A stretch of 64,000 nt of DNA from Agarophyton chilense (taxonomy: Eukaryota; Rhodophyta; Florideophyceae; Gracilariales; Gracilariaceae), in contig JARGXX010000033.1 in the NCBI GenBank assembly GCA_030374765.1, positions 496,001 through 560,000 on the forward strand, written 5' to 3'. Within the stretch, counting starts at the first letter, position 1; each line of letters opens with the position of its first letter. Below, in pieces: positions 44,373-56,187 of this stretch. The notes below the pieces were generated by a model. It was given only the letters and a program-made list of their open reading frames with translations. It was not told where the DNA came from and made no database searches. A program made the translations under genes and the position numbers.

Positions 44373-45333
44373 ATGGACTTTCCGACAAACAAAATACAAA
44401 AAGCTGTGCCTGAACACAATCCATACCCTTATCCGCCCTATGCTATGCATTCGCTTTACCTTCCGCCCTACCTTGCGCCTAACGCCTTTTTTCATAACAC
44501 CCAGCAGACTGATCTATCTTCTGTGCAAACAGCCGCTCAACAGCTTCGGCCTGTCTTTTCCCCGGCTTCTGCTTTTGTCGTGTTGCCGCCCCCCTCAGTC
44601 AAGTACTGTGGGGATACTTCAAGGAATGATTGGCCCTGCATCTTTGATATAGGCCACAATAATGGTCAGGATACACGCAACTATCTCAATGAACATCCCA
44701 AGTCTCGAGTTGTTTCCATCAAAGCCAATCCTACCCTAGTCAGTAGCTCCAAGTCCAAGTTTTCTGACGCTATTGCTGCCGACCGGCTCAAGCTCGTCGG
44801 ATTCGATATCCCTGCGATCGAACCGAAAAAAGAGAGCATTGAACAGCGTCCAAAACTCAAGTTCTACGTCAACGACAAGAATGAAAAATTCAGTAGCTTT
44901 GTCGAGAGTCTTGGGTGCCGAAATTGGGCTGGTGAGTCTACTCCGCCTGCAGATCGCGCATTTTGCTCTGTGATGGAACTGGAAACTAAAACATGTGCGG
45001 ATCTTGTTCGCGAGTATGGAACAACGATCTAAATGAAGATTGATATTGACTGTAAGGACAGGGCATGTTTCAAGTCATTCGAATCACTACCTGAATCTAA
45101 TCATCCCCAAGTACGCTTCCATGGAGAACGTCACTGAGCTGGATATCAGCATTTTGCGCAAGTGGCGCTACGAGAAGTTCAACGTTCTCACTCAGAACAT
45201 CTTGCACGACGATACGACTGACGAGTAAGAGGTTCATAGTGGTCCTTGGAGAGAAGATGCCGACGATGACTTTGTTGCCAAAAGATGGCATTCGGCTGAT
45301 GAGCTGAAAAAGAGGTTGCCGTTAAAGAACTAG
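44373..45333 (+). pseudogene. FkbM-type methyltransferase, decayed
   Basis: From ATG 44373 the frame reaches a methyltransferase start: IFDIGHNNGQDTRNYL with VVSIKANPTLV, the SAM-binding motif and acidic/Asn-Pro loop of FkbM proteins (usually DVGANxG and IEANP). MKIDID, expected as YMKIDIEG, follows a TAA at about 45029-45031 where Tyr is usual. A frame change near 45098 moves the frame to IPKYASMENVTELDISILRK, and TAA at 45226-45228 precedes SGPW. The end is at 45331-45333. The family methylates small molecules or sugars at oxygen. The damage rules out activity. Confidence 0.65.
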
Positions 45334-45909
45334 ATGATTCTCAACGGCGTGAAACGTACGGCTTGGTACGATTTGCATGGAAGCAAGTAAGCGTATTAAC
45401 ATTATAATGTTTATGAAAATCGTATCAGATACGTGCGGTTTCGTCGTGGTGGCTTGAATGCATTTGAAACGATAGGCGCTCTTCTTCGACGATGTCAAAA
45501 CTTTATTAAGACGTATCCCGTTTTTGAAGAGTGATCGTTGAACTTAAACTCGCACAAAACAAGTTCATTCACCGCACCGCCGAAGCAAAAACCATCGGAT
45601 TCCCTCATTCTCGAATCTGGACATACATGTGCAATCTACATTGACCTTCGTACTGGACAGATTTTTCATCGGTTTTCTTTCGACAACAATGATACACCTG
45701 TTTCACCCGCGCTCTCCGACAATACAATCATCCTTTCACGTAGATCTGTGGGTGTTCCAAGAGTGGAATCCCCGGTCACTGGTCGAGAGTTTCCAATCGA
45801 TTGTTCAGGATTGCATATGGGGTTTTTATCGGCATCAACGCCTGCCAAGTTGCAGCAGGTAGAACCATATGGGGTTGCAGATGGCGACGGAGTTGGTTCC
45901 GTACAGCTC

Positions 45910-46005
45910 GATTGACTGGCTGCAGGGGAACTTCATTGACTAGCGGCAGGAGAGCTAGATGGACTGGCTGAGGGCGAGCTTCATTGACTGGGTGCAGGGT
46001 AATGC
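45910..46005 (+). repeat. Four 24-bp tandem repeats coding an 8-residue unit
   Basis: Units start at 45910, 45934, 45958 and 45982; the third encodes DGLAEGEL. In units 1, 2 and 4 GGA has become TGA, so the frame from 45538 (125 codons, otherwise unrecognised) is stopped at unit 1. It may be the tail of a lost repeat protein. Confidence 0.7.
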
Positions 46006-46389
46006 CGGAGGTCGCAAAATCTCCGTGAAACGTCTCTTGCGGTTTGAAGTATCAAGGCACGCAAAGTTTTTTTGCAGATATATTCATATAAGCACTAAGG
46101 TTGTGTGATCTTTTCCCACCACCACCTGGTGACGAATCATAAAACGTCACCACAATCACAATATGTACGCTAAGCTATGTTCTATTACTATCACATGAAA
46201 AGCAGAAAAAGTAAAGAAGCAGGTTACTCATCTCCCTTCGGTTCGATAGATCTAGTTGCGCTCTCACCGTCAATGGAACTGTCGTAATATTTCTTGAGAC
46301 GCTTCTTGTTCCGCTCGAGAAGAATTCGCCCGAGCCTTCTTACAACGCTGTGCGCTTTGCATAACGACATCCAGCATCTTAGCTTCTTC

Positions 46390-47100
46390 CTATGCCTGTT
46401 CCGTAACTGGATTGTTTTTCTCTGTGGTTGCACTATGCTGGGCCTTTTGGATTTCGAGTGACTCCTTCATAATCTTCTGAAATGAATCCATTCTCTGTGA
46501 TAAAATGCTCTTATCGTCGTCACTCTTGCGTCCGGAACTTCGCCTCTTTCGACCAATAGCATTGTATTTATCATCTTCCTGATCGATTTCCGTAACACCT
46601 TCTTCGCGTCCACCCTCCCCATCCTCGATTAACTTCGAAGCAGCCCGCAGCAGATCCACATCCTCCTCCGGTGTACCTACTTTGCACACAATAAAGAACA
46701 CTAGAACCCACTTCGAATCCATTGTTAGATCTCCCGCGGCAGTTATTTACAAGGACCTATTGATTCTCTTAGGATTACTCCGCCCTGACGCTGCCCACCT
46801 GTCCTTTACCTTTGTAAAACTTCTTTTCACCTGGAAGAACTGGTTCTTCAGAACAGAAGCGGTTCTGTGAAACAATGCCCGCTGGTTAGAATCAACTTCA
46901 TCCAAATAGCCTTTGAAACATTCGAGTGAGTCCACATGCTCCTTGTTGGATCGGGTTTCAATTACAGTCCAAAAACTCTCACGCGAAACGCGTGCATCAA
47001 GTTCAACTCGACTGAACTCCACACCACATGCCTTTAGTAGAGCGTATCGACATCGTTCGTCATCTCGAAGTAAAACAATCAGGCGCACAAATTCGTTCAA
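46390..47100 (-). pseudogene. Uncharacterised protein with one in-frame stop
   Basis: The minus frame from 47100 reads FVRLIVLLRDDERCRYALL, ARVSRESFWTVIE, KNQFFQVKRSFTKVKDRWAA and SGRSNP, then TAA at 46747-46749, then DLTMDSKWVLVFFIVCKVGT and an acidic/basic tail. The layout (a SANT-like helical domain, then a short conserved box) resembles proteins multiplied in genomes of algae and oomycetes, perhaps DNA-binding and transposon-associated; I cannot give a family name. No frameshift is needed over 237 codons, so it may be a young pseudogene. Confidence 0.5.
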
Positions 47101-47339
47101 ACAAAAACCCGGCTTCGATGCCCCTCGTCGATCGCCATTAACAATAGAAATATTGCTGATCGCTCAAAAAATATTCCGCTTTATAATGGATCTCTCCGTA
47201 TCAGCGACATTTTGAATCAAAGAAAGTATTTCGGGCAGAACATCCCATCTCCAAAACCCTTCCATCGCATCCTTCTCCCAACGATAATAACCATTAAGTT
47301 CCTTATTCTTGTTGAACTATCACATTTCATACTCTTCTC

Positions 47340-49210
47340 ACTTTCTTTTCTGACGTTAACCAGTTGACTGAACAAAAGATCGACCGAGAGCGTCTTCGAA
47401 AGAGAGAGCGAGTTCCTTGGTGATTATTGAGAGCTGGAGAGGTTTTGTTAGAAAACTGTTCGTCTTGTTTAAGGGCTCAGTCAAATGAAGCTTTCTCGAA
47501 ATCCATACGCTACGACTGACCTTGTTAGTTTCAACCTCATATTTTATCACATTTACATCGGCACGAATAGATCGATCAATCGAATTCCAAAAGGTTGAGA
47601 GAGATTCAAATAGATCCATGGAGCCCAGAGCAACAACTAAATCGATTTGCATACCCAATAGTACCTGATACGCTTTTGCTAAGACTTTTTTATTTCATCG
47701 ATAGCTTCGCCAGCAAAAAGTATCTCGGCTGCATCAATAGACTTGACAGGTCTCTTAGACTCGTGTGATAACCAGGACAGTGTGAGATAAATTGCCTTGA
47801 GCTCAAAGTTTTCGATATGAAGACCAGAAATAAAGCCAAGTTATCCATAATCGACAGTTCTATTAGCATCGGCAAACTCCAAAATTGACATCATGTATTT
47901 CCTTTCATCACTAAGAAGCTTGTATGTTAGAGTAGAACCGAGATTTTACAGAAATAGTACCGAGTAAATTTGCAAAATCATATCATGATCTTTCGTTTAA
48001 GAAAACTTTTGCTGGGCATGACTTGCAGAGAAGGTGCAAAACGGTGAAACTGTAATTCTAAGCCAACCAAGCCAATTGTTGATTAAACGAAAGAAATTAG
48101 CCTCAATCTCATCTCCTTGTTTCCTTCTTCGCCTGTGAATACGTTAACAGATCACATTTTTAACTTGTAATCACCATGTATTTTAATACTGTTGTTCTGG
48201 TCATGGCAAATCTGTAAAACAAAGAACAGGATTGTACCAGGTCCATAAAAAACTGTCCCGAGTTCGTATTGGCTTCAAATCTCGATGACACGCGACTCGA
48301 GTACGCTTTTTGGACCAGCTATTAGCAAATAGTCAACAATCGTGATAGCCAAAGCAAAAAGATTTCCAGATGAGTTACACTTGGAGAACAGTTGCGGTAT
48401 ATATATATCAATTGGATAAGTCCAGGTAGCCTTAATAACTCGTCGCTATGCTTTTGCCATTTAGCATTGGCGTTAAGGAGACCATAAGCAGAAGTAAGGA
48501 GTAATCAATATTGCAGTTTTTCATCACTTTCCTGTGGTGAAACAACTTTATTATCTCGCAGAGCCTCTCTAGTCTTCAAGGAAGCACTTTTAAAATCGAT
48601 CTTAGCCAGACAACACTGAAATATGGTGGCTACCGAGAGTAAGATCTGTATTCTGGTTAAGAGGCAGACAGATGAATCTGTTTTAAGGTTGGACCTATCA
48701 AAATCCTTATTACCATGTGTTGCAATTCGGGCCTTCATTTTGAACGAACCATAGTCATTGGTCTTCACCTTGTAGATGACATGACTGGTAATGACACTTG
48801 TGTCTACGGAACTTTAGAAACGGGAACGATTTCAACAGTTTTATTGGATGTATATTTCTCTTTCGTACTTGCATTCAAAAGAGGGAATTAAGGTAACCTT
48901 TGAGTCTGAAACTGCAAAAAAACTTTATATCCAAACTCCGTAGCGTAATTTCCCAAAACGTTTTTCTCGGATGTAATAACTTTACGTGCAACAATATAAT
49001 CGTTATCAGATTCCTTTGTGTTAGTTTAACGCCAAACTTCATCAGGCATGGCAAGAATCTCTTTTTGACCATCAGTGTTATCAATGTGAAACATATTGTC
49101 ACCGTCATTGATTGATGCACAAGTACCGGAGTAGAATGTGTAATCAAAAGGCTGGTAAACTTCAATGTTGCCAACAGCACTGGGAAGCATGAATATGGAC
49201 GGATCAATTT
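47340..49210 (-). pseudogene. Ty1/copia pol remnant: integrase end, RT and RNase H
   Basis: On the minus strand, in order: FYSGTCASINDG and ILAMPDEVWR (integrase end, about 49100), GSFKMKARIATHGNKDFDR and CCLAKIDFKSASLKT (RVT_2 reverse transcriptase, 48768-48505), NANAKWQKHSDELL (about 48430), FADANRTVDYG and LTLSWLSHESKRPVKSIDA (RNase H, about 47880-47740), and LGSMDLFESLSTFWNSIDRS (about 47590). Ty1/copia domain order (integrase before RT) is kept. Stops and frame changes are many. The catalytic ADIKNAY-type box reads AKIDFKSAS. Confidence 0.75.
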
Positions 49211-49445
49211 TCTTAAAATTTTACTCTGACAATAATTGCAAACAAATTTGATTTTTATAAGAAATTTTTTTGTTGAACATCTGAGATGGTTTTAAGTGGT
49301 ATACCTAAAGAAACACTAACTAAAATAGCGATATTAAAAGCTATAATGACTTCTAATTTTTATGAGGAAGTCTTAAAGAGTTATGTGCTACTTTACTTTT
49401 ACGTTGCGTATGAATTAAATTATTGTTTTTAGCAGGATAGTGCGC

Positions 49446-50105
49446 TGTCGTACAATCACCTCTGGCGTATGCTATTGTTTTGTCTCGGGAGCATAGTGAG
49501 GCTCCACTGTAGGGAGCGTGTTGACGCTCAACCTTCGAAGGTAGAAGTAGTAAACCTCGATGGCAACAGGGCCCCGTGAAAACCCGCAGGGGCAAACGGC
49601 AGGGGCAAACGGCAGGGGCAAACGGCGGGGCGACTAGCCTATACCGTGTAGGTGAACGATGGTAGGCGTCGACGCGCGGAAAAGCCTTTGTGGAAGTTGA
49701 GAAACAATGAACCAAAAGGTATAGTCGTGACTCAAGTGATGCCTGTTTTTATCAGATTAGAATGGGGGAGATGCAGTTCCCTATAGGCAGTGGACTGCAC
49801 TCTCCAGATCACCCGGGAGGTGCCAGCAAGGCACGGTCTCTGATCTAGTGTCAGAGACCTGGCCAGCACTGGCTACAGTTCCAGGTGGCCACTCCACTAC
49901 TCTACTAAAATAAATACAATCACAATTACAAGTACGAACAATTACTCAACCAGAAATTACATGTCAACACTACACGTGGCTGACCACACCTAGATGGTAG
50001 CTCGCCCGGAGCTGCATGGCCGATGATCCCGCGCATCCATCACCTACAAGGTCAGTGTAGTATATTGACAACCTCAAAGGTCAGCCCTTCCGCCACTATA
50101 CGACA
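49446..50105 (-). mobile_element. Solo LTR B with target duplication TGCGC
   Basis: This 660-bp LTR, minus orientation, runs from TGTCGTA to TACGACA and matches the E1 3' LTR (23329-23962). TGCGC flanks it on both sides (49441-49445 and 50106-50110). It is therefore a product of LTR-LTR recombination at a full insertion site, not a fragment. It interrupts copia debris. Confidence 0.92.
49586..49624. repeat. 13-bp tandem repeat (three copies) inside solo LTR B
   Basis: GCAGGGGCAAACG occurs three times in a row; the E1 LTR B has a single copy at the same place. This is a simple local expansion. Confidence 0.85.
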
Positions 50106-50110
50106 TGCGC

Positions 50111-50949
50111 CGGTAAAAAATTCATATGTTTAGAAACAGTACATGAATGATTTGAATATGACTGAACGGGATCTCCCATGACGAATTTCCGATGTAAACT
50201 TTGTTGAAAACACGTATAGAGTGCTAGATTAGATCATTTCTGGGCAAATTATGTTAGTAATGCTTATTTACGTAGCTTTTATTCTCTTAGTTACTTACTT
50301 TATGCACTTAGTGCTTGTAGTATAAGCGTTACTTAGTTTGTCACTTTGACATGTTGACGCAGTTGTCACTACGTCACTGCAGATGTCTCTTATGTCAGTG
50401 TTTATGTCACCCTAGTACTCAGCAGTTTACACCAGCTGTCCACGTGTATAAGATCTCCATTTCTACATCTGGATCAGCCCGTGATCTCATCTCCAGATCA
50501 CAAAGCCGTAACTATTCAAATGTTTGAATGTAACGGAACCTCTTGGGTCGGAGAGTCTACTTATACTCTCCACCCCCTCGCTCAAAGTAAACTCAGACAA
50601 CTCTCCTCTCCTCCTCTCCCTCTTCGCTCTCGACCATTTTCATTCAATAAATTAGACGGTTCATACAGTTTTTTATTCGAAACTTTGTATCACAAATTAC
50701 TGTGACAAAATTATCTCTAATTTAATTCATTTTTTTATTGAATAAATAATAAGAAACTCTGTAAGTGTCATTAGGGTTGAAGAAGCGAAAAAACTACTAA
50801 AAGCGCGCTATAGAGAATAAGACTGACGAAAGGATATGTTTTTGAAACAGTATTTTGACTTGATATTTTCATGTCTAGTTTTTATTGAGTGCAATGTAGT
50901 CGAAAAGACAATTTACAAAATTTTTGTGAAAGTTATATGTTTTTGAAAC
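50111..50949. other. No recognised gene; AT-rich and CT-rich stretches
   Basis: Includes a pyrimidine-rich block at about 50600-50640. It might contain the LTR of the copia remnant or the decayed left part of LTR A copy 2, but I could not set ends. Confidence 0.4.
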
Positions 50950-51270
50950 AGACTTTACCTATGGTACAGAAATGAGCGCCACCACCTAAATAAAGGAGAA
51001 AACGACGGGTTCACAACTATCTTGTTACTTGTCCAGAATTTTTAAAGCGGAGATCCAGACAAGTTAGAACAAGTAGTTTTCTGTTTAAAAACGACTCCAG
51101 TCTTTCAACCACCTTCACTAGCGAGTAAATCTTTACGACCCCCATCTTCTAGCTCGCTAGTGTTGTAGCTCTATCACTCCGTTTTTCCCTCGTCACAAGC
51201 ACCATCATCGGCAGTCCAAACGCTATCGCAGTTTTCTGCTTTCCCCTTTATACCGGATACTTTAAGAGGT
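50950..51270 (+). repeat. LTR A, copy 2 (decayed, right half)
   Basis: From GAGCGCCACC through AAAGGAGA and GGAGATCCAGACAAG to CCGGATACT it parallels the right halves of the other LTR A copies (about 3250-3573, 56530-56805). Divergence is high. It is followed by family A gag, so it was a 5' LTR. Confidence 0.75.
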
Positions 51271-51699
51271 CAGACGACTTAACAACATTGTGGTCCTGTA
51301 ATGCAAATACTTCTCACCTGGAACGTTGAATCGATACAAACATTCGACTCAAGAGTGAAACAAACTCTCGTGAATTACTTTAGAACACTCCTTGCTGTTA
51401 AGAAATTAGAGTAGTTGACTACGCTATCGTGTTTTTGAAGACCATATTCATTTCGACTCCAAACCATGGATTTGCTTTGAATGCCGAAAACTAGAAGCGC
51501 CGTCTCGAACTGCTGATCCGGGTCCGTTTGACCCACGCCCAAGACCACGGCTCGCCTCATCTATCGAAGCAGGAGCTCGACGGTACCGATAGGCAATGAT
51601 CTGCTCTCGCTCCAAGACTGATTGACGAGATCTCTCTGATGTCCTTACATCCTTGGAATCGGCAATTGCGCCACACATGGATGCAACCGTGGCCCCTGG

Positions 51700-52141
51700 T
51701 AAAACTAGTGTTTAACAGATCACGAGGCCTATGGAGGAAGATGATTTACGCGCTGAGATGTTTCGTTTAATATCTGAATCGCACGCCTAACGTGCGCAAA
51801 TCATTGGATTAGAATCGCTGATGACGGTCAGTATCGAAGACGTCGCGCAACTTAGTAAAGAGCCAGTTTTACTCGCACGTAAAGGAGGGATGAAGCAAAT
51901 ATCCGTCACTTTGAAAATTTTGAGAGAGGATTAAAACCAAATAAATGAAAAGGCGCAGTAATGCTCCCGAGGTTTTACTGGGCCTGACCGTTGACGTGGA
52001 GGAAGTCCTCCCTCGATTTAACCATCGTCTGGAACGTTTGGAGGCGGTGGTGAATGCGCAGACTGCTGCTACTCCAGTTGTCATAGAGGAGGATGAAAAT
52101 TTTTTTTGGGGTGTGAAGGAGCAAGAATTACGGTTGAGTTC
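51700..52141 (+). pseudogene. Family A gag N-terminal remnant
   Basis: In pieces, EEDDLRAEMFRLISES, IIGLESLMTVSIED, VTLKILRED and RFNHRLERLEAVVNAQTAAT match the reverse copy at 61437-62219 (ENDLRAQVLRFKSKS, ITGLELQMVIITKD, VLRTLNEDLNQV, RVNPLLELLEAIVNEQTTAT). Frame breaks separate the pieces. It is cut at 52142 by the insertion of C2. Confidence 0.7.
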
Positions 52142-52558
52142 TGTAAGCCGCCAGGCCCTGAGCTATCTTACAGACGCCACGTGGAATGGCCGACCTCAGC
52201 TGGACAAATTAAGATAATTATTTTATTTTATTTAGTGTAATAGAATAGATTAACAGTGCAAGGGAGATCCCAGCGCCTCGCAAATTGATATTTACTTGGC
52301 TCGAGTGACGCTTCTCCCTTAGAATCAGGGAGGCACCGTTAGGATACTAAATTGCCCCCTTCGGTACATTAGTTCCACCAATTGGTCTTCAAGCCATCGT
52401 TTCCGTAGCTCCAATCTGTAGGAATACGCAACAAACGCCCGCCCATTGCACCAAGTACTCTAGGTGTCCCGCCGTCAAGGATACGAACCTTAGGACCCGC
52501 TCTACCACGCTATCTCAGATTTCGATCAGTACGCTGACCCACCAGTCATTGAGATACA
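52142..52558 (+). repeat. LTR C, copy 2 (5' LTR of C2)
   Basis: This 417-bp LTR begins TGTAAGCCGCC and ends GAGATACA. It aligns with LTR C copy 1 (27058-27473, minus) along its length. The primer-binding-site remnant TGGTCTCCTGACATAGAC follows at 52562-52579. Confidence 0.88.
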
Positions 52559-52561
52559 TTT

Positions 52562-52579
52562 TGGTCTCCTGACATAGAC
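52562..52579 (+). other. C2 primer-binding site
   Basis: TGGTCTCCTGACATAGAC, 3 nt after LTR C, is a slightly changed form of the site in E2, C1 and the reverse family A element. Confidence 0.65.
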
Positions 52580-52683
52580 TCCCTTAGGAATAATTGAGCT
52601 GGCCACTGGAAAGAAGAATCATACAAATTCTAGCCTTTGGTTTAATTCCCGAACGGACCATAAGTACAAAAGCAACCGCCATC

Positions 52684-54827
52684 ATGGATGCTGGAAACAT
52701 ACCCAACCGACCAGTCCATAGGACTCCTACGGCAGGACCAGTTGTGACTGCAACGACGACGATGTCGCCTAAACCACAGGCTGATACTGCAATCGACCGC
52801 AGGAGCACGATAAGCCAGCCGCAAGAAGTACGGACTCCCCTGCGAAACCCTGAAAGGATTCGCCGAGAACCCACGGTAGCAGCACATTTATGAGAAAACC
52901 TCACCATGGCCGCCTCTAGGCCAGCGACACCCCAAGGAGAACCTCGAAAGACCAAAGTAATTAGAGAGAACATTCCGGAAGGGCTTGCTGACCTTCTCTG
53001 GCCCTGTCTCCGTGAACTCTGCTCTGCCCATGTGGACTCCATTGTGGACATGAGACTCGCTACAGCGATCGCGGACCATACGGATTACCTCATTACGCGA
53101 ATAGTCCCTAAGATAGTGTAGTCTGAATTATTCATAGAATCCCTCCTACAGGCCGTTCAAGGAGCAGTGAGCAGCCAGTCAGGCAATGCAGTCCCTAGGA
53201 CCACTCCACAAGTCACCCATCTGGTTTCCATATGGCAACCCCCTACGGAGCCCCCAGGAGTGGCGGTATTACCCGCCCCTCTCCGGTAACACCATCAAAA
53301 AAAACCAATGGAAAGACAATCTAGGAGCATAAGAGAGACTCCGCGTCTAGAAGCGAGACAGATTGCCCTTCCCAAAGGACAATTTGAAGTAGAGCAACCT
53401 CAGGGCTCCGTAGGATGTGATAGAGAGATCGATCCCTTAGGTCCCCAATCTTCTGGAAAGAAACGAAGTAGCCGCAGGAGAAAGAATAACAGCAAGAGTA
53501 AAAGAAGAGGACATTCGGACAAGAGTGATTCCGATTTGGACTCAACCGAAACGACCGAATCGGAAGTGGATGAGGCTGGCGTTCGAGGCCGCAAACCAAT
53601 GACAACGACAAACGAACTTTTCCCTAGGGTTCTAGTCTACCTGAATTACTGATTGGCTGACAGGTCTTCGAAATATTCTGGTTCAGTGTTTCGAAGAGTC
53701 GCCAAATGGGCCAAACGGATGCAACGAACCATTACGGGCAAGTTCTTGGGTTCCGATCGAATTGCTGTCCTTAGGTTTCCATGTTTGGTCCGTACGGCAT
53801 GTGAGCAGAACGATGTCCACGAGGGTGCCGCTCTGCCTCTTTTCCAATTCTTTTTCACAGGAAAGGCGCGTGACCGAGTGGTTTCGGAGATATCTGGCAC
53901 AACTGACCTCGTGGATGCTGAAGAACGTGAGCTCCTCAGGTCATATCGTCAGCTTGTTCATTACCTCTTGGGAACCTATGCCACAGATAAAGTTATAATG
54001 AATGCTCACCAGGAAGTAATATCCTTCCGGCAGAGCTCCGACATGATGGAATCGGCTTTCGCAGACTACCTATGGAAAAAGGATTACCGATGTGGAAACG
54101 TATTCTTCAAAGAACGGCTCTAACTTCATTTCCATACGGGACTACTCCCTGTCATTCGGACACATGGCCGTAATTTCCATACGGAAAACACACAATACTC
54201 CTTCCAATGGCTCTTCATATATGACGGAGGTTATGGCAAACCCTAAACAACTTCCAGGCGCAATGCTGATATACCCAGAGGACGCGCAACTTCATTGCGT
54301 AAACCCAACCAAGCCCATTTGGTTAGCTCCACGGAATCGGACATGGATTCATCACTGCATTATGCCGACTCGGGAGATATCCTCGCGTTTAGTTTCAGTG
54401 CTTCTCCGTCCGGGCCCCCATCGTATACCTTTCAGGGAACTACAGCCACCACTGGACCATTCACACCCAATTATTAACCTTTTCCACCCCGCAAGGACGT
54501 TCTTGTTTGCTTACCAAGGGCCTGCTTCCACTGCCTTTCCATGGTCCAACCCTTTGATTGCACGAGGTATCTGCCTGAGGACGCACTCAAACATCTCCTA
54601 TCCTAAAGGGAAGAGAATTACCAGGTGCGAAGATCCAAAGGAATGTTTAAGATGGCCCAGCAACGAGCCACAGGAGCACCTGGAAGCTCCCGCTATGCCA
54701 CCCCTCCAGATACCCCAATGAAAGCCCCACAAAGCCATGCCATTGTAGACCACACGCACGACCCCAAAAAGGAACCCCGGAACCCCATCCTCAGGAAAAA
54801 ACGGAACCCCCATCGGAAAACGCTTAG
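52684..54827 (+). pseudogene. C2 Ty3 gag
   Basis: From ATG 52684 one frame holds most of gag with stops (about 52890, 53119, 53289, 53650, 54121 and later). N-terminal NPERIRREPTVAAHL and ELCSAHVDSIVDM are followed by a basic, Ser/Arg-rich part (KKRSSRRRKNNSKSKRRG, about 53457), the capsid (RMQRTITGKFLGSDRIAVL, NDVHEGAALPLFQFFFTG, 53653-54123) and a zinc knuckle CFHCLSMVQPFDC (54523-54561) whose His is replaced by Gln. By comparison with C1 the gag stop is TAG 54825-54827 and the heptamer GGAAAAC lies at 54815-54821; a one-base slip in an A run just upstream changes the local frame. Confidence 0.8.
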
Positions 54828-54877
54828 AAGGTCAACGCGAGGCAAATCCTCCCTATTGAAACCCATTTCTCAACCAA

Positions 54878-56187
54878 TTGGACGGTCAGGAACCAAGGGG
54901 CTCCTCACCCTCCAATACAAACCACGGCCATTGGAGCACTCAGAATGGACCAGATTTGGAAGACAGTAACGAACCCGTTTGTATCCTCAGGAAGGAGAAC
55001 TATACAGTTCGGGTACCCATGGGACTACGTTCCAACAGCTCCCGAGTTGCCACAGCCGTATTGGATACAGGCACTGGTCCCAATTTGGTCCATTCTAAGC
55101 TACTCCCATTTGGTTGGGAAATTTTCGTTCAGGCAAGGATAACCCCCAGGATTACCGATGCATCACGTAAACCAATGGACATTAAAAGGATACTACCACT
55201 CTACATACACTTAAGACGATTCAAAGTCCGCACGTGGTTCCTTGTATGTCCTAATCTGGGCGCTGAAACAATCCTAGGGACCTTCTTCATCGATCGATAC
55301 ATTAAGGCCATTTATCCAGGCCTCAGGAGAGTCGAAATCTGTGGCGCACCTTCCATCTCCAAAACTGGTCCCGACCCTGGGCCAGAGGCAAACCGCAAAC
55401 GAGAAATTAACTCCGAAGATACTAAGTCCAATAAGATTCGCTTATCGAAATCCATAACGATACCCAAGATGACCAAGATCATTGTGTCTGTTCATTCCCA
55501 GTCCTCAGGTCCCGTGGCGATACAGAACCACCCGAAAACGGTTCTGAAGCACCTCACCTTAATGGCAAATGTAGTAATGGACATCCGCCCCAACAGGCTC
55601 TTCTTGGTCACGATCAGCAACTTCCGAGATAGACCCGTACAGTTACCTAAAGATACAGATATTACCATCACTCTACCTGCCCCTGTGGCCATTATGAACG
55701 CCCAATTGGTTAGCTTTTCGACTACAACTCCCGACGAGGACGTCGACTATTGGGAGGGAAAAGATGCTATCGGCGCAGAATTCAAATCCTATATACCCCA
55801 GATAATTGATCTCCTCAGGGAATACCAGACCATGTGGTCAGATAAATTGGGAAAACTCAGAGCCACGACACACCGCATTGACCTTCAACATTATGCAAGA
55901 CCAAAGTTCCAGCATCCATGCCGTACAGGCCTGAAGCGTAAAAAAAATGGCGCTGACCAGATGGACAAAATGAGCAAAGATCACGTTGTAGAGCCGGCGC
56001 CTCCTAACCAATCCAAACGGGAAAGTCCCCTTCTCCTCGCAGTTAAGAAGGATGGCTCCGTCAGGTTCTGTTTCGACTATAGGAAGCTGAACGCAGTAAC
56101 CAAGGGGCACTCATACCCGATACCCTGTATGGATAACTCTCTAGATTTCTTAAATGAAGCAGTCGTACTCATCACACTGGATGCTAA
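54878..56187 (+). pseudogene. C2 Ty3 pol, first part: protease and start of RT
   Basis: Protease: VATAVLDTGTGPNLVHSKLL (active-site DTG kept) and ETILGTFFIDRYIKAIYPGL. A linker follows, with VHSQSSGPVAIQNHPKTVLK. RT starts at about 55820 (EYQTMWSDKLGKLRATTHRI) and includes VRFCFDYRKLNAV and ITLDAN. At 56188 it is cut by a solo LTR A and resumes at 56806. In C1 the region between gag stop and protease is open in the -1 frame; in C2 it has one TGA (54857-54859). Confidence 0.85.

Noticed and set aside
54324..54326. TAG shared by C1 and C2 in a zinc-knuckle-like C-stop-LHGIGH context
   Set aside because: It is in a different frame from gag. The true zinc knuckle is CFHCLSMVQPFDC at 54523-54561 (and its counterpart near 25090).
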